From: Brumimicrobium salinarum
Lineage (GTDB): Bacteria > Bacteroidota > Bacteroidia > Flavobacteriales_D > Crocinitomicaceae
Assembly (NCBI RefSeq): GCF_002844555.1
Contig: NZ_PJNI01000003.1
Span: 124,001 to 188,000 of the forward strand
DNA: 64,000 nucleotides
Direction: 5' to 3'
Positions 1-8,752 of this stretch are shown here, piece by piece. The notes beneath the pieces were generated by a model, which did no database searches, was not told where the DNA came from, and saw only the letters and a program-made list of their open reading frames with translations. Positions within the stretch are counted from its first letter, which is position 1. Each line of letters begins with the position of its first letter. The translations under genes and the position numbers were made by a program.

Positions 1-1
1 T

Positions 2-370
2 TCGAGTATTCATACAAAAGATGAAAGTAGAGATGGAAAAATCAATGAATTCTTCTTCGGTAAAATCAATACGGAGGTAATTTCAGGAGAGGTAATAGAC
101 CTTGATGATGCTACTGGAAAAGCAACTTTAGCCATTACCATGAATGAGATTACTAAAGAGGTTGAAGGAGAGTATTTGTTGGCAGATACCGAATTTTCAT
201 TTGACACAGAGATAAATGTGTTAGATTGGGAAGCAGAAGCAGGAATTGAAGCGTTGAATGAGGAATGTAAAGAACTACACACTGACTTTGCTAATGGAGA
301 TACAGAGTCTAAATTATGGCCTGATGTAAGTCTTTCATTTTCCACAAAGCTTGAAAAAGTTTGTGAATAG
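2..370 (+). CDS. YceI family protein, C-terminal part (5' end outside window)
   Basis: The frame is open from base 2 and ends with TAG, leaving 122 residues. The pattern SRDGKINEFFFGK, then a beta-rich stretch, then LDWEAEAGIEALNEEC and the closing LWPDVSLSF resembles the C-terminal half of YceI-like lipocalin-fold proteins, which bind isoprenoids or other amphiphiles in the periplasm. The start and any signal peptide lie outside the window. A hairpin with a T-run follows 25 bases after the stop, so this is probably the last gene of its transcript. The family call is from pattern recognition; the ligand is unknown. Confidence 0.7.
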   Translation, partial: SSIHTKDESRDGKINEFFFGKINTEVISGEVIDLDDATGKATLAITMNEITKEVEGEYLLADTEFSFDTEINVLDWEAEAGIEALNEECKELHTDFANGDTESKLWPDVSLSFSTKLEKVCE

Positions 371-394
371 TTTACTAATCATTATAAAAACAAT

Positions 395-426
395 GAAAAA
401 GTCGGGTTTTACTCGGCTTTTTTTGT
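395..426 (+). terminator. Rho-independent terminator after YceI gene
   Basis: An inverted repeat, aaaaagtcg ... cggcttttt with one G-T pair, is followed by a run of T residues. It lies just after the YceI stop codon. Confidence 0.7.
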
Positions 427-446
427 TTATCCCGCATTCCAAGACA

Positions 447-745
447 GGGTCTTTTGTAACATAAAATAGCTAACTTCATCAATTACGTCGAATTTTTTAG
501 TTTGAATTACACCTGACGCTGAAGGTGTCAAGTAATTGTAGCCCCGTGTAAGCAAAGCGCAACGCGGGGCTATCAATATCGGTATAATTCTTTTTGGCGG
601 CATTTTTGTCGCGTAGCAAGACAAAAATGATGACAAAAAAAATCGTGAATCAAAATATTACCTGTCTTCTAAAGTAGCGGGGCTTTTGTGATATAAAATA
701 GCTGATTTTAGTAACTTAGTCAATTTGTAAGATAGAATTATTCAC
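447..745. repeat. Decayed intergenic repeat element: two imperfect direct copies around two hairpins
   Basis: This fills most of the gene-free stretch 427-1035. Bases 447-512 and 679-745 are imperfect direct copies: both begin ggg(t/g)cttttgt and share ataaaatagct, then (g)aatta(c/t)tcacc-like ends. Between them are a hairpin at 539-572 (tagccccgtgt paired with acgcggggcta, loop of 12) and a perfect 10-bp hairpin at 601-629 (catttttgtc / gacaaaaatg). A further agccccgcg occurs near 883. There is no transposase frame. It resembles a REP-like or non-autonomous element now degenerating; that identity is inference. Confidence 0.5.
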
Positions 746-989
746 CAATCTTAAAGCCCAAGAATATTAACATCTGTAAGTCAGCATTTTAACTATATTT
801 CCTGTAATAGTTGAGAAACCCATTTTTGGGTACTTGTGTATTGGTAAGATTTTGATTTAATTTTGATCTATTCGTCTTTACAAGCCCCGCGAAATATACA
901 CATATTACTTTAGGTCTTGTGCCTAGAATAGATTTTAAATTAAATGCATGAATAATCCGGGTTATGAAATAAATATCAAAATATAATAA

Positions 990-997
990 TATTTTTG
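990..997 (+). promoter_or_regulatory. -7 promoter element for porW/sprE
   Basis: TATTTTTG is a perfect match to the Bacteroidota -7 consensus TAnnTTTG and lies 39 bases before the porW start. I see no TTG at the expected -33 distance, so only half of the promoter is supported. Confidence 0.45.
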
Positions 998-1035
998 TAA
1001 GATTTGAGTTTATTAGTAGGGACAGAACATTTTTT

Positions 1036-3714
1036 ATGACGAAGAAACAGAACAGTCGGATGATGGTAACAAGCATGATAATTTCATGCGTTGCGTTTTT
1101 ACTTATTATTGTAGGATGTTCTACGGAGAAAAACACATTTATTAACCGAACCTATCACAGCACTACCGCAAAATACAATGGTTATTTCAATGCAAAAGAG
1201 CTCATTAGAATAGGATTGAAAGAATTTAGACAAAATGCTCGAGAGGATTATAACGAAATCTTACCTATAGAACTGTATCCCAACGAAGAAGAAGTTGTTA
1301 ATTTATATCCTGTTGTAGATACCGCAATTTCTAAATGTCAGAAAGTAATCTCTAAACATAGTATGCCAACGGCTTCTAAACCTTCTCGTAAGAAGACGGA
1401 ACATGCCAATTGGATTGATCAAAACTGGATTATCATTGGGAGAGCAAATTACATTCGTAGAGATTATGATAAGGCATTAACGACTTTTGAGTACATAAGA
1501 AAATTTTACGTAAATCGACCGAGTACTTACACGGGACAACTATGGGAAGCAAAAACATTGATTCAGTTAGAAAATTACGCTGAAGCAACACGAACGATAC
1601 AAAAAATTGAAAAACGAAAAACGCTTGTTAGAAATGTGGAAGAAAACAATAGCAAGCGCAAAAAATCGAAAAAGAGTTCAGAGGATAAATCACCAGAATT
1701 ACCAAAAAACTTTGACTTTGAATTTGCAAAGGTAAAAGCCATGTTGGCCCTTGCAAAGGAAGATCATAAAGAGGCTATAAAACAGCTTGAAGAAGCACTA
1801 GAAAAAGCCAAACAAAAAGAGGATAAAGCTCGACTTAGTTTTATTCTGGGGCAATTATACCAAGCAAAGGGAGATCCTAAGGCGAGAGAATACTACACGC
1901 AAAGTATCAAGAAGAACGCACCTTTTGAAATGAGTTTTAATGCTAAAATCAATCGTTCGGTTGTGAGTAATTTAGCGGATGACGAAATGATTGAAGAACT
2001 TAAAAAGTTAGCTAAAGAAGAGCGATACCTTGAATTTAGAGATCAAATTTATTTTGCTATGTCTAAAGTTGAATTAAATAGACAGCAAAGAGATATGGGT
2101 AAATATTACTTATCGCGTTCTGTTTTTTATTCCTTGAATAATCCTAGACAAAAAGGGGTTAGCTATGAAAAACTGGGAGATTTAACTTTTGAAGAAAAAA
2201 ACTATGTTTCTGCTCAGAAATACTACGACAGTTCTGCTCAAGTCATTCCAGAAACATACTTTAATGCGGAAGTGATCAAAATGAAAGCAGATAAGCTAGC
2301 TGATTTGGTAGAACACATCAACATCGTATCTTACGAAGATAGTGTGCAAATGATTGCTCAATTATCTGAGACGGACCGAAAGGATTTTGTAAAGGATGTT
2401 ATTAAACAACTCAAAGAAGAAGAAAAGAAAAGAAAGGAAAGAGAAGCAATAAGGGCTGAACAGCTAAGGAAATTGCAACAAACCTACGCTGAACAGAATC
2501 AAAAACCTGGCAATAAATGGTATTTCTCCAATCCAAAAGCTATGCAAGAAGGAATTGAAGACTTTAAGCGAATATGGGGGCAACGAGAAAACGAAGATTA
2601 TTGGCGTTTATCAAATAAACCTTTGCGAATTGTTTCTGATGTGTTAGAAAATGATTCTGTTTCCATCGATTCAAATCTTGTTGCGAAAAACCCTGAAGAC
2701 ATTTCGGTGGAAGACTTAACGGTTGACGATTTAATGCCCAACATTCCATTATCAGACTCCATGTTAAATGCAAGTAATGAAAGGTTACTGGCTTCACTTT
2801 ATAATTCAGGAATGATTTATAAAGAACAATTAGACGAGGAGGCAATGGGCGCAATTCAGTTTCAAAGGGTGATCGACCATGATGTTGAAGATGAACACAA
2901 TGTTCTTTCTGCTTTTCAGCTCTACAAAATAAATGAAAACAAAGGTAATTCAGATGTTTACAAACGTTATATTTTAAATAATTACCCAAATTCTGATTAT
3001 GCTAATTATCTAAGAGATCCAGACTTCTTTATTAAAAAGAAGGAGAGAGACGCTTTAGCTTTAAAGGAATACCTCAGATCTGTTAAACGTTTTGAACAAG
3101 GCTTATACTATCCTGTCATATTAAAAGCAGATCGAGTAATTGACAACGAACCAGAAAATCTTTTCCGAAAAGAATATTTCCTATTGAAAGCAATGGCAAT
3201 GGGGCAGGTTAACAGAGATAAAACATCTCTACTTCCAGTATTAGAGCAGGTAATACAAGAATATCCAGAAACAGATGTAGCTGAACGTGCCAATGAATTG
3301 ATAAAATTAATAAAGGAAGGAGTACCCGTTTTTGAAGAATTTGACAAAGGTGAATCAGAATTATTTAGCTATGATTCTAAAGAGTTTTATGTGTTGATTT
3401 TCTTAAACGAAAGACAAAACTCAAATGCCTCAGGAGGTAACGTTTCGAACTTTAACAGAGAGTTTTTTGGTAGATCTGACTTAAGATCATTATCCCAATT
3501 ATATGGCAAGGATTTATCTTTTATTTTAATTAAACCATTCAACACCGCACCAGCTGCCAAAGATTATATGAGAGACTTCAAAAATGCAAGAAGATATGTA
3601 GCCAACATGAAAGAAAACGAAATGTTTTTAATTTCAAAGGAAAATTTTAAAATAATGATGCAACAACAAAAACTTGAAGAATATAGGGTTTTTGTTAAAA
3701 ATAATTACGAGTAA
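1036..3714 (+). CDS. porW: Type IX secretion system lipoprotein PorW/SprE
   Basis: This TPR-rich lipoprotein of 892 residues has the family's usual length. The signal peptide is followed by a lipobox ending at Cys28 (IIVGC), then the family's opening STEKNTFINRTYHSTTAKYN. TPR-like helical pairs fill residues about 120-420; a Lys/Glu-rich coiled stretch lies near 465-495 and more TPRs near 580-800. PorW/SprE is needed for type IX secretion and gliding, and is thought to link the outer-membrane translocon to the PorKLMN motor ring. The downstream bactofilin starts 4 bases after its stop. Two likely cargo proteins of this system lie at 6495-8375 and 15827-19150. An internal ATG at codon 9 or 10 is an alternative start. 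Confidence 0.88.
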   Translation: MTKKQNSRMMVTSMIISCVAFLLIIVGCSTEKNTFINRTYHSTTAKYNGYFNAKELIRIGLKEFRQNAREDYNEILPIELYPNEEEVVNLYPVVDTAISKCQKVISKHSMPTASKPSRKKTEHANWIDQNWIIIGRANYIRRDYDKALTTFEYIRKFYVNRPSTYTGQLWEAKTLIQLENYAEATRTIQKIEKRKTLVRNVEENNSKRKKSKKSSEDKSPELPKNFDFEFAKVKAMLALAKEDHKEAIKQLEEALEKAKQKEDKARLSFILGQLYQAKGDPKAREYYTQSIKKNAPFEMSFNAKINRSVVSNLADDEMIEELKKLAKEERYLEFRDQIYFAMSKVELNRQQRDMGKYYLSRSVFYSLNNPRQKGVSYEKLGDLTFEEKNYVSAQKYYDSSAQVIPETYFNAEVIKMKADKLADLVEHINIVSYEDSVQMIAQLSETDRKDFVKDVIKQLKEEEKKRKEREAIRAEQLRKLQQTYAEQNQKPGNKWYFSNPKAMQEGIEDFKRIWGQRENEDYWRLSNKPLRIVSDVLENDSVSIDSNLVAKNPEDISVEDLTVDDLMPNIPLSDSMLNASNERLLASLYNSGMIYKEQLDEEAMGAIQFQRVIDHDVEDEHNVLSAFQLYKINENKGNSDVYKRYILNNYPNSDYANYLRDPDFFIKKKERDALALKEYLRSVKRFEQGLYYPVILKADRVIDNEPENLFRKEYFLLKAMAMGQVNRDKTSLLPVLEQVIQEYPETDVAERANELIKLIKEGVPVFEEFDKGESELFSYDSKEFYVLIFLNERQNSNASGGNVSNFNREFFGRSDLRSLSQLYGKDLSFILIKPFNTAPAAKDYMRDFKNARRYVANMKENEMFLISKENFKIMMQQQKLEEYRVFVKNNYE

Positions 3715-3718
3715 GATT

Positions 3719-4180
3719 ATGTTTAAAGGAGATAAAACAAAACAATTGAAAGACGATCCAGACCGCTTAAATATTTTGGTAGAAGGAACTCACATGACAG
3801 GAGATTTAGTTACCAAAAGTAGTATTAGAGTAGAAGGATTAATTGATGGCAGCATCGATTGTAAAGGGAAAATTGTTTTAGGTGAAGCTGGTGTAGTGAC
3901 GGGAAACATCAATACAATTGAAATAGAAGTATATGGAACAGTCGAAGGAAATATTCACGCTGAATCTTTATTAACACTTCGCAAGTCTGCTGTAATAAAA
4001 GGCGATATAAAAACGAGTCGCTTAGTGATTGAAGATGGTGCTCAAATAGAAGGTAATATTTTAACTGGAGATTTTCCCAATGACGCCTTAGTTCAGAACG
4101 CTAAACCTTCAAAAAAAAATAAGAAGACTGAAAAGTCAGATAAAACAGCATCAAAAAAGCAAGAAGACCTTGTTTATTAA
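3719..4180 (+). CDS. Bactofilin (polymer-forming cytoskeletal protein)
   Basis: The product is 153 residues with a right-handed beta-helix core typical of bactofilins (DUF583): repeating GD/GN-I-containing turns such as GDLVTKSSIRVEGLIDG, GKIVLGEAG, GNIHAESLLTLR and GDIKTSRLVIEDGAQIEGNI. The C-terminal tail is Lys/Ser-rich. I chose the ATG at 3719, 4 bases after the porW stop, rather than the earlier in-frame ATG at 3674 inside porW, because homologues start with a short MFKGDK-like segment. Its TAA overlaps the atpZ ATG (TAATG), so translation is probably coupled. Bactofilins form membrane-associated filaments; the role here is not shown. Confidence 0.88.
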   Translation: MFKGDKTKQLKDDPDRLNILVEGTHMTGDLVTKSSIRVEGLIDGSIDCKGKIVLGEAGVVTGNINTIEIEVYGTVEGNIHAESLLTLRKSAVIKGDIKTSRLVIEDGAQIEGNILTGDFPNDALVQNAKPSKKNKKTEKSDKTASKKQEDLVY

Positions 4181-4437
4181 TGAAAGAAAAGAAAAAAAAG
4201 GAGAAGAAGAAGAAGTCCAATGTTCAGAATTACATTCGATTTTCAAATATTGCTTTACAAATGGGAATTGTAATTACTGCCGGTGCACTCGGAGGTCAAT
4301 GGCTGGATGATAAACAAAAAAACGACTTCCCATTTTGGACATTGATCTTAACACTTATTGCCATATTTGCTTCACTTTTTCAGATTATAAGAACCGTCAT
4401 AAAAATGAGTAAAGATGAAGACAATTCTAAAGGATAA
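4180..4437 (+). CDS. AtpZ/AtpI family protein
   Basis: This is a small 85-residue protein: a Lys-rich N-terminus, then two membrane helices (about 27-45 and 53-72) with the family motif GALGGQWLDDK between them. AtpZ/AtpI proteins are encoded ahead of F1Fo ATP synthase operons and are implicated in assembly or ion supply of the enzyme. The start overlaps the bactofilin stop by one base, and its end overlaps the next gene by 23 bases. No ATP synthase subunit gene follows: after one further small gene the strand switches. Confidence 0.8.
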   Translation: MKEKKKKEKKKKSNVQNYIRFSNIALQMGIVITAGALGGQWLDDKQKNDFPFWTLILTLIAIFASLFQIIRTVIKMSKDEDNSKG

Positions 4438-4798
4438 TGCTGTTTTTATGCTGTTTTTCACAGGATTGGCATGTATTCATTTTGGAGTATACCAACTTTT
4501 TCCTGAACTATATTTTGGCGATGAAATCATTCTATCTTACGCCGTACTTTTTATCTTGAATAGTATAGGAGCAACAATCTTTTTTCTTGGCAATAGTGGA
4601 AGTTTTAAAATTGATTTTGCTCAATTATTTTTAGTATTTACTACCCTTCAAATGCTGGGTTCATTTGCTTTTGCAGCTTATATAAAGCTAAGTTATATCG
4701 AAAATACAAAGCCTGCTCTTATGCAGTTTGTTGTTTTATTTATGATAACGTTAGTGTTTCAAACTACTTATTTTGTAAAAACGAAAATCAAAAGTTAA
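4415..4798 (+). CDS. Conserved four-helix membrane protein downstream of atpZ
   Basis: The product is 127 residues with four predicted membrane helices (about 9-28, 38-58, 68-90 and 102-121) and no motif I recognise. The start lies inside atpZ (23-base overlap), so the two are almost certainly co-translated. Related small membrane proteins occupy the slot between atpZ and atpB in other flavobacteria, which suggests a link with ATP synthase; that is inference from position. Here the next gene is rfaE2 on the opposite strand, 26 bases away. Confidence 0.7.
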   Translation: MKTILKDNAVFMLFFTGLACIHFGVYQLFPELYFGDEIILSYAVLFILNSIGATIFFLGNSGSFKIDFAQLFLVFTTLQMLGSFAFAAYIKLSYIENTKPALMQFVVLFMITLVFQTTYFVKTKIKS

Positions 4799-4824
4799 GC
4801 GCAAAGGGAAATCTACTTTTAGGG

Positions 4825-5337
4825 TTACTTCAATTTTTCTATAATTCCTGTAGTTGAATATCCATCTTCAAAGGCAATTGTTTGCACCTTACCTCCGCGT
4901 GATTTCACCTCATTAGCACCAACAATATATTGTGGATGTTCAGGGTCGTTCACCTTTGCATCATAATCTGCTCCTTTCACCAAGATTGTTGGTGATAAAG
5001 ATTCAATGATGGACAATGGTGTATCTTCTGAAAACACAATTACTAAATCAACGACTTCTAAAGAAGCAATTATTAAGGCACGTGCCTCTTCTGTATTAAC
5101 AGGTCGGTTTGAGCCTTTACCTAATCGACGTACACTATCATCTGAATTCACAGCAACAACCAGTCGATCTCCTAAAGACGCAGCTTTAGCAAGATAACTC
5201 ACGTGTCCAAGGTGTAAAATATCAAAACATCCATTTGTGAAAACGACCTCTTCTCCTCCACTTTTCCATGTAGAAATAATAGATGTTGCTTCAGTTTTAT
5301 CTGCACATTTACTTTTGATTTTCTGCCATTTTTTCAT
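4825..5337 (-). CDS. rfaE2: D-glycero-beta-D-manno-heptose 1-phosphate adenylyltransferase
   Basis: This cytidylyltransferase-like nucleotidyl transferase of 170 residues adenylylates heptose-1-phosphate to make ADP-heptose for lipopolysaccharide. It corresponds to the C-terminal half of the bifunctional HldE. Signatures are [15 protein letters not shown] with the HxGH nucleotide-binding motif at residues 42-45, and the [12 protein letters not shown] and KGADY motifs. The separate kinase domain is not encoded nearby. The gene starts 29 bases inside the upstream flippase-like gene, so the pair is one transcript. Confidence 0.9.
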   Translation of the reverse strand: MKKWQKIKSKCADKTEATSIISTWKSGGEEVVFTNGCFDILHLGHVSYLAKAASLGDRLVVAVNSDDSVRRLGKGSNRPVNTEEARALIIASLEVVDLVIVFSEDTPLSIIESLSPTILVKGADYDAKVNDPEHPQYIVGANEVKSRGGKVQTIAFEDGYSTTGIIEKLK

Positions 5338-6364
5338 CTTTTTCTTTTTTATAATTTCGTGGTAACAAAACTAAAGATAACAAACCTAAAACAATCATCA
5401 TTACCGTTTGAGAAAGCCAAATGATCATTCCTAATGCTTTTCCAACTCCTTCTGCCGCTAATGGATTGTCAAAATCACTTCCGATAAAGAAGATAACAAC
5501 AATTCCTACAAGATAAGGATAGGCACCGATTCCTCCATTGGTAAACATTAATCCAAATGTTCCAGCGATAAACCCTATTAAAATGCCATTGATTGGAAAG
5601 TTTTCGGTTTGTTCAAATGCTTTAAAACATATTCCAAAAAAGAGTATATATAAGACCCAAACCATTATGGTTGAAAATATAAATAGAAAAGGGTTTTTAG
5701 ATTTAAAAATGGAAAATACGCCATTGAGCATATCTTTAACAAAATCCGTTACCTTTTTCCTAAACTTATCGAGTTTTACCCATAAAACAGCAAATAACAA
5801 AACACCTCCAATAAATAAAGAAATCAATAATTGAAAAATCCAATCAGCGCCTTCACTTCCGCCTTCTGGTGCACCTGAGACAATAATATTTTTAATCTCA
5901 ACTAGTTCTTCAAAACTTAAAAACAAAGTAGCCAAAAATATGATTACTAGCATAAACAAATCAAAAACTCTTTCTGCGATGATTGTTCCAAAACTCTTCG
6001 AAAAAGGTATCTTATCTGTTTGATACAGTAAAGCCGGACGTGTAATTTCACCAGCACGTGGAACCAATAAGTTTACCAAATATCCAACCATCATGGCGTG
6101 ATAACGATGCCAAAATTTAGGTCGATACCCGATGGGCTCCAACATAAACTTCCAACGATAAGCACGAATGAGATGACTTAAAAACCCCAGAAACATAGAA
6201 AGGAAAATCCAGAAGTAATTAGCTTCTCTAATGGCCTTAAAGAAAATTGCTCTAGTGGAAGTGTCCATTGCGTTGTAAAAATGCCAAGTAAGATATACCC
6301 CAATTAGCAATGGAAAAACAATCTTGATTACATTTATGACTTTTTTATTTATTTTTTTCCCCAT
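5309..6364 (-). CDS. Flippase-like membrane protein (lysylphosphatidylglycerol synthase TM / YbhN family)
   Basis: This polytopic protein of 351 residues has about eight membrane helices. The family signatures are [16 protein letters not shown] near residue 62 and [19 protein letters not shown] near residue 94, the conserved core of the LPG_synthase_TM / UPF0104 family. A later [11 protein letters not shown] segment matches the family's second conserved loop. Members are lipid transporters or flippases, but the substrate cannot be read from sequence. It lacks the soluble lysyl-transferase domain of MprF. It lies directly upstream of rfaE2, which hints at an envelope role. Confidence 0.78.
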   Translation of the reverse strand: MGKKINKKVINVIKIVFPLLIGVYLTWHFYNAMDTSTRAIFFKAIREANYFWIFLSMFLGFLSHLIRAYRWKFMLEPIGYRPKFWHRYHAMMVGYLVNLLVPRAGEITRPALLYQTDKIPFSKSFGTIIAERVFDLFMLVIIFLATLFLSFEELVEIKNIIVSGAPEGGSEGADWIFQLLISLFIGGVLLFAVLWVKLDKFRKKVTDFVKDMLNGVFSIFKSKNPFLFIFSTIMVWVLYILFFGICFKAFEQTENFPINGILIGFIAGTFGLMFTNGGIGAYPYLVGIVVIFFIGSDFDNPLAAEGVGKALGMIIWLSQTVMMIVLGLLSLVLLPRNYKKEKDEKMAENQK

Positions 6365-6494
6365 TCAAGTTTAAAAATTGAGCTCACGAAGTTAAAATTT
6401 TAAACGAAACATTAAGGTATTCATAAAAGTAATTAGCATCTCTTAATCTGGTGTTAATCCATAAAAAAAGGACAGTAAAGCAACTTAATGCGCA

Positions 6495-8375
6495 TTACCT
6501 ATGCAAATGCACATAGCCGTGTTTTACCTCTTTCTCTCCAGATTTACCCTTAATTTTTAAGGTGTAAAAATAAACGCCCGTTGTGCAATCCAGTCCTGAA
6601 TTATTAATGCTCCCATTCCATTTAAAGTCAACTGAATCACTTTTAAAGACAGTACTCCCCCATCGATTTAATATAATTACTTCAATTTCTTTAATGTTTA
6701 CAGGGTCTATTAGTTGAAAGACATCATTATCTGAATCTGTATTTGGCGTAAACACATTTGGCACCGTATAATCCATCTCAGGAGCTGTTATCACGATAAC
6801 TTGAGTTGAATTATCTGAGCAACCGTTTTCGTCTGTCGCCGTTAATACGACCGTATATGTACCCGGTTCTTGGTCAGGGAAATTATAATGTGGGTGAATA
6901 TGTGTATAAACACTTGAGTTAGTTCCAAAATCCCATTCATAATTTGAAGCGTTTTGAGATTCATTAGTAAAAATTACTGTTGTGTTCTCTATTGTTGTAT
7001 TTGTTGGTGTAGCTGTGAAATCAGCGATTGGACCATTAACAGTAACGGAAACCTGAGCAGAATCTACGCAAAATCCATTTCCAACGGTGTAAGTATATAT
7101 ACCACCTTCCATATTTTGAGGATTAAAACCTCCTTGAAAACCAGACCCTAATGATGATGGCCCAGTCCATACACCTGATGAGTCTGGAGCACCATTCAAC
7201 GATTCAAATAAATATAAATAGGCATCACTTTTACATAATTCGATACTGCTTGACGCGCCAGGGTTGCCAGTTTGTGTATTCACAACCTCAACAAATGAAC
7301 TGATTGTACAAGGAGGTGTACCAATTGTGTATTCATAAATTCCAGAAACCATAAATTGTGGATCAAAAGTTCCTAAATGGCCATTTGTTAGGTTTGACGG
7401 ACCAGACCACACCCCTACTGGACTAGGATTCTCTCCTAACACATTAAACAAATCAATTGGTGATTGATCAGCACAAATTTCCATAGTTTCATCAGTCCCA
7501 GCATCAAAAAAACTAATATCATTCACTGTAACCGTTGCTGTTTCTTCACACGGAGCACTTCCCACAGTGTAAGTATAGACTCCAGGTAACATACTCGAAG
7601 AATCAAAAGTACCTAGACTTCCACCAAGTAAAGCTGATGGTCCAGTCCAACTCCCTGTACTAACAGGACTTCCTCCTAAATAATCAAACAAATTCATGGT
7701 AGTTGAGGATGGACAAAAATACGCCTCTCCATCAAGACCAGCGCTTTCACCTCCACAAGAAACCTTTATATTATCAATTTGCCAATGTTCATTTCCTGCC
7801 CAACATTGAGCCATGATTTTAATTTTCAATCCATTTCCACCAGCAGGAATACATCCTGTTGAATAGTTTGTTAAGGGAGAATCACCTGACGCAACGACAT
7901 CAATTTCTGCACAAGGGCCGGCGCAATAGTTAGCATTGTTTGGTGCTAGCCAACTAGCTCCATCAATACTGTAGTGCAAACTCACCCAATCCACAGCATT
8001 ACATCCATCTCCACAACCTTCCATAGGTCCTACACTTTCGATATCAAAACTAATTTCAATATTGCTACACGTAGAGATATCAATTTCGTCATCAGTAATC
8101 CAAATGGCTTCTCCATTGGTATCTTTTCCTTCAAAAACACCTGATTTAACCTCCCAATGATCACCACTAAGACAGGTGGGACAAGTTGAAGACCAGTTTA
8201 CACCATTTGCCACTCCTGAAGTCGTTCCGTCAGGTTGATTAAAATTTTCTTCGAAAATAATTTGACCTAACGAATCAAATGAAAACAAGAAAAATAAAAG
8301 ACCAACAAAACATCGACCTAAATTCGTATTCTTAAGACTTAAAATCACGTTGTAAAGGTTCTTGGCTATTATCAT
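6495..8375 (-). CDS. Secreted T9SS cargo protein with three 80-residue repeats, PKD domain and gliding-motility C-terminal domain
   Basis: The 626 residues begin with a basic N-terminus and hydrophobic signal ending near SLGQ38. An N-terminal jelly-roll-like module (39-208) has several CxxC and C..C pairs. Three tandem modules follow, with opening cysteines at 221, 301 and 381 and closing cysteines at 276, 356 and 436, a period of exactly 80 residues; each carries a G(s/v)W(t/s)GPS..L and GxYxYT(V/I)G pattern. A PKD domain (about 450-530) and a type B sorting domain (TVPNVFTPN ... NRWG ... GVYFYTL..KG ... HGYVHL) end the protein. It is predicted to be exported by the type IX system and displayed on or released from the surface. 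No enzymatic domain is visible. Confidence 0.85.
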   Translation of the reverse strand: MIIAKNLYNVILSLKNTNLGRCFVGLLFFLFSFDSLGQIIFEENFNQPDGTTSGVANGVNWSSTCPTCLSGDHWEVKSGVFEGKDTNGEAIWITDDEIDISTCSNIEISFDIESVGPMEGCGDGCNAVDWVSLHYSIDGASWLAPNNANYCAGPCAEIDVVASGDSPLTNYSTGCIPAGGNGLKIKIMAQCWAGNEHWQIDNIKVSCGGESAGLDGEAYFCPSSTTMNLFDYLGGSPVSTGSWTGPSALLGGSLGTFDSSSMLPGVYTYTVGSAPCEETATVTVNDISFFDAGTDETMEICADQSPIDLFNVLGENPSPVGVWSGPSNLTNGHLGTFDPQFMVSGIYEYTIGTPPCTISSFVEVVNTQTGNPGASSSIELCKSDAYLYLFESLNGAPDSSGVWTGPSSLGSGFQGGFNPQNMEGGIYTYTVGNGFCVDSAQVSVTVNGPIADFTATPTNTTIENTTVIFTNESQNASNYEWDFGTNSSVYTHIHPHYNFPDQEPGTYTVVLTATDENGCSDNSTQVIVITAPEMDYTVPNVFTPNTDSDNDVFQLIDPVNIKEIEVIILNRWGSTVFKSDSVDFKWNGSINNSGLDCTTGVYFYTLKIKGKSGEKEVKHGYVHLHR

Positions 8376-8752
8376 GGCTAAACTATTATGAGAAACTCAA
8401 TTATTCTACAAATAACGAACATTTTTTTTAGCTATCCTGATAGTTTCATAATAAAATATTATATGGTTCTGTATTTTATTATTGATTTTTATTTTGAATT
8501 GAAAGGAAAACACATCTATATACGGGTTTATAATCAATTGATCAATGGCAATCTTCTACATAACTAATTTAGTAAAGTGAATTGATCATGTAAGCTAATC
8601 TTGTTTCCGTAACTATATTTTTGATAAATCAAATGGTTTAACCTTTCAATCGATTACTAACATGCAGAAGCTAACAACTATTCCATACGTGCCGAAAACT
8701 TGTTATAAAAGTTAGTAGTTTTACTTTTCATAATATTATAAACAACAAGCAG
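8376..8752. other. Divergent intergenic region (377 bp)
   Basis: An AT-rich spacer separates two divergent genes. Apart from the probable promoter at 8700-8729 for the lpxD-type gene, I see no reading frame, strong hairpin or repeat. Confidence 0.5.
8700..8729 (+). promoter_or_regulatory. Probable promoter of the lpxD-type gene
   Basis: A TTG at 8700-8702 and TACTTTTC at 8722-8729 (7 of 8 with TAnnTTTG) are separated by 19 bases, the spacing expected for flavobacterial vegetative promoters. The start codon follows 23 bases later. Confidence 0.5.

Noticed and set aside
427-636. 69-codon minus-strand frame
   Set aside because: It lies entirely across repeat copy 1 and both hairpins, has no family resemblance, and is explained by the repeat element.
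789-1136. 115-codon minus-strand frame
   Set aside because: Covers the porW promoter region and first 100 bases antisense; AT-rich, hydrophobic by composition only.
2564-2989. 141-codon minus-strand frame
   Set aside because: Fully antisense to porW, which has clear family motifs throughout.
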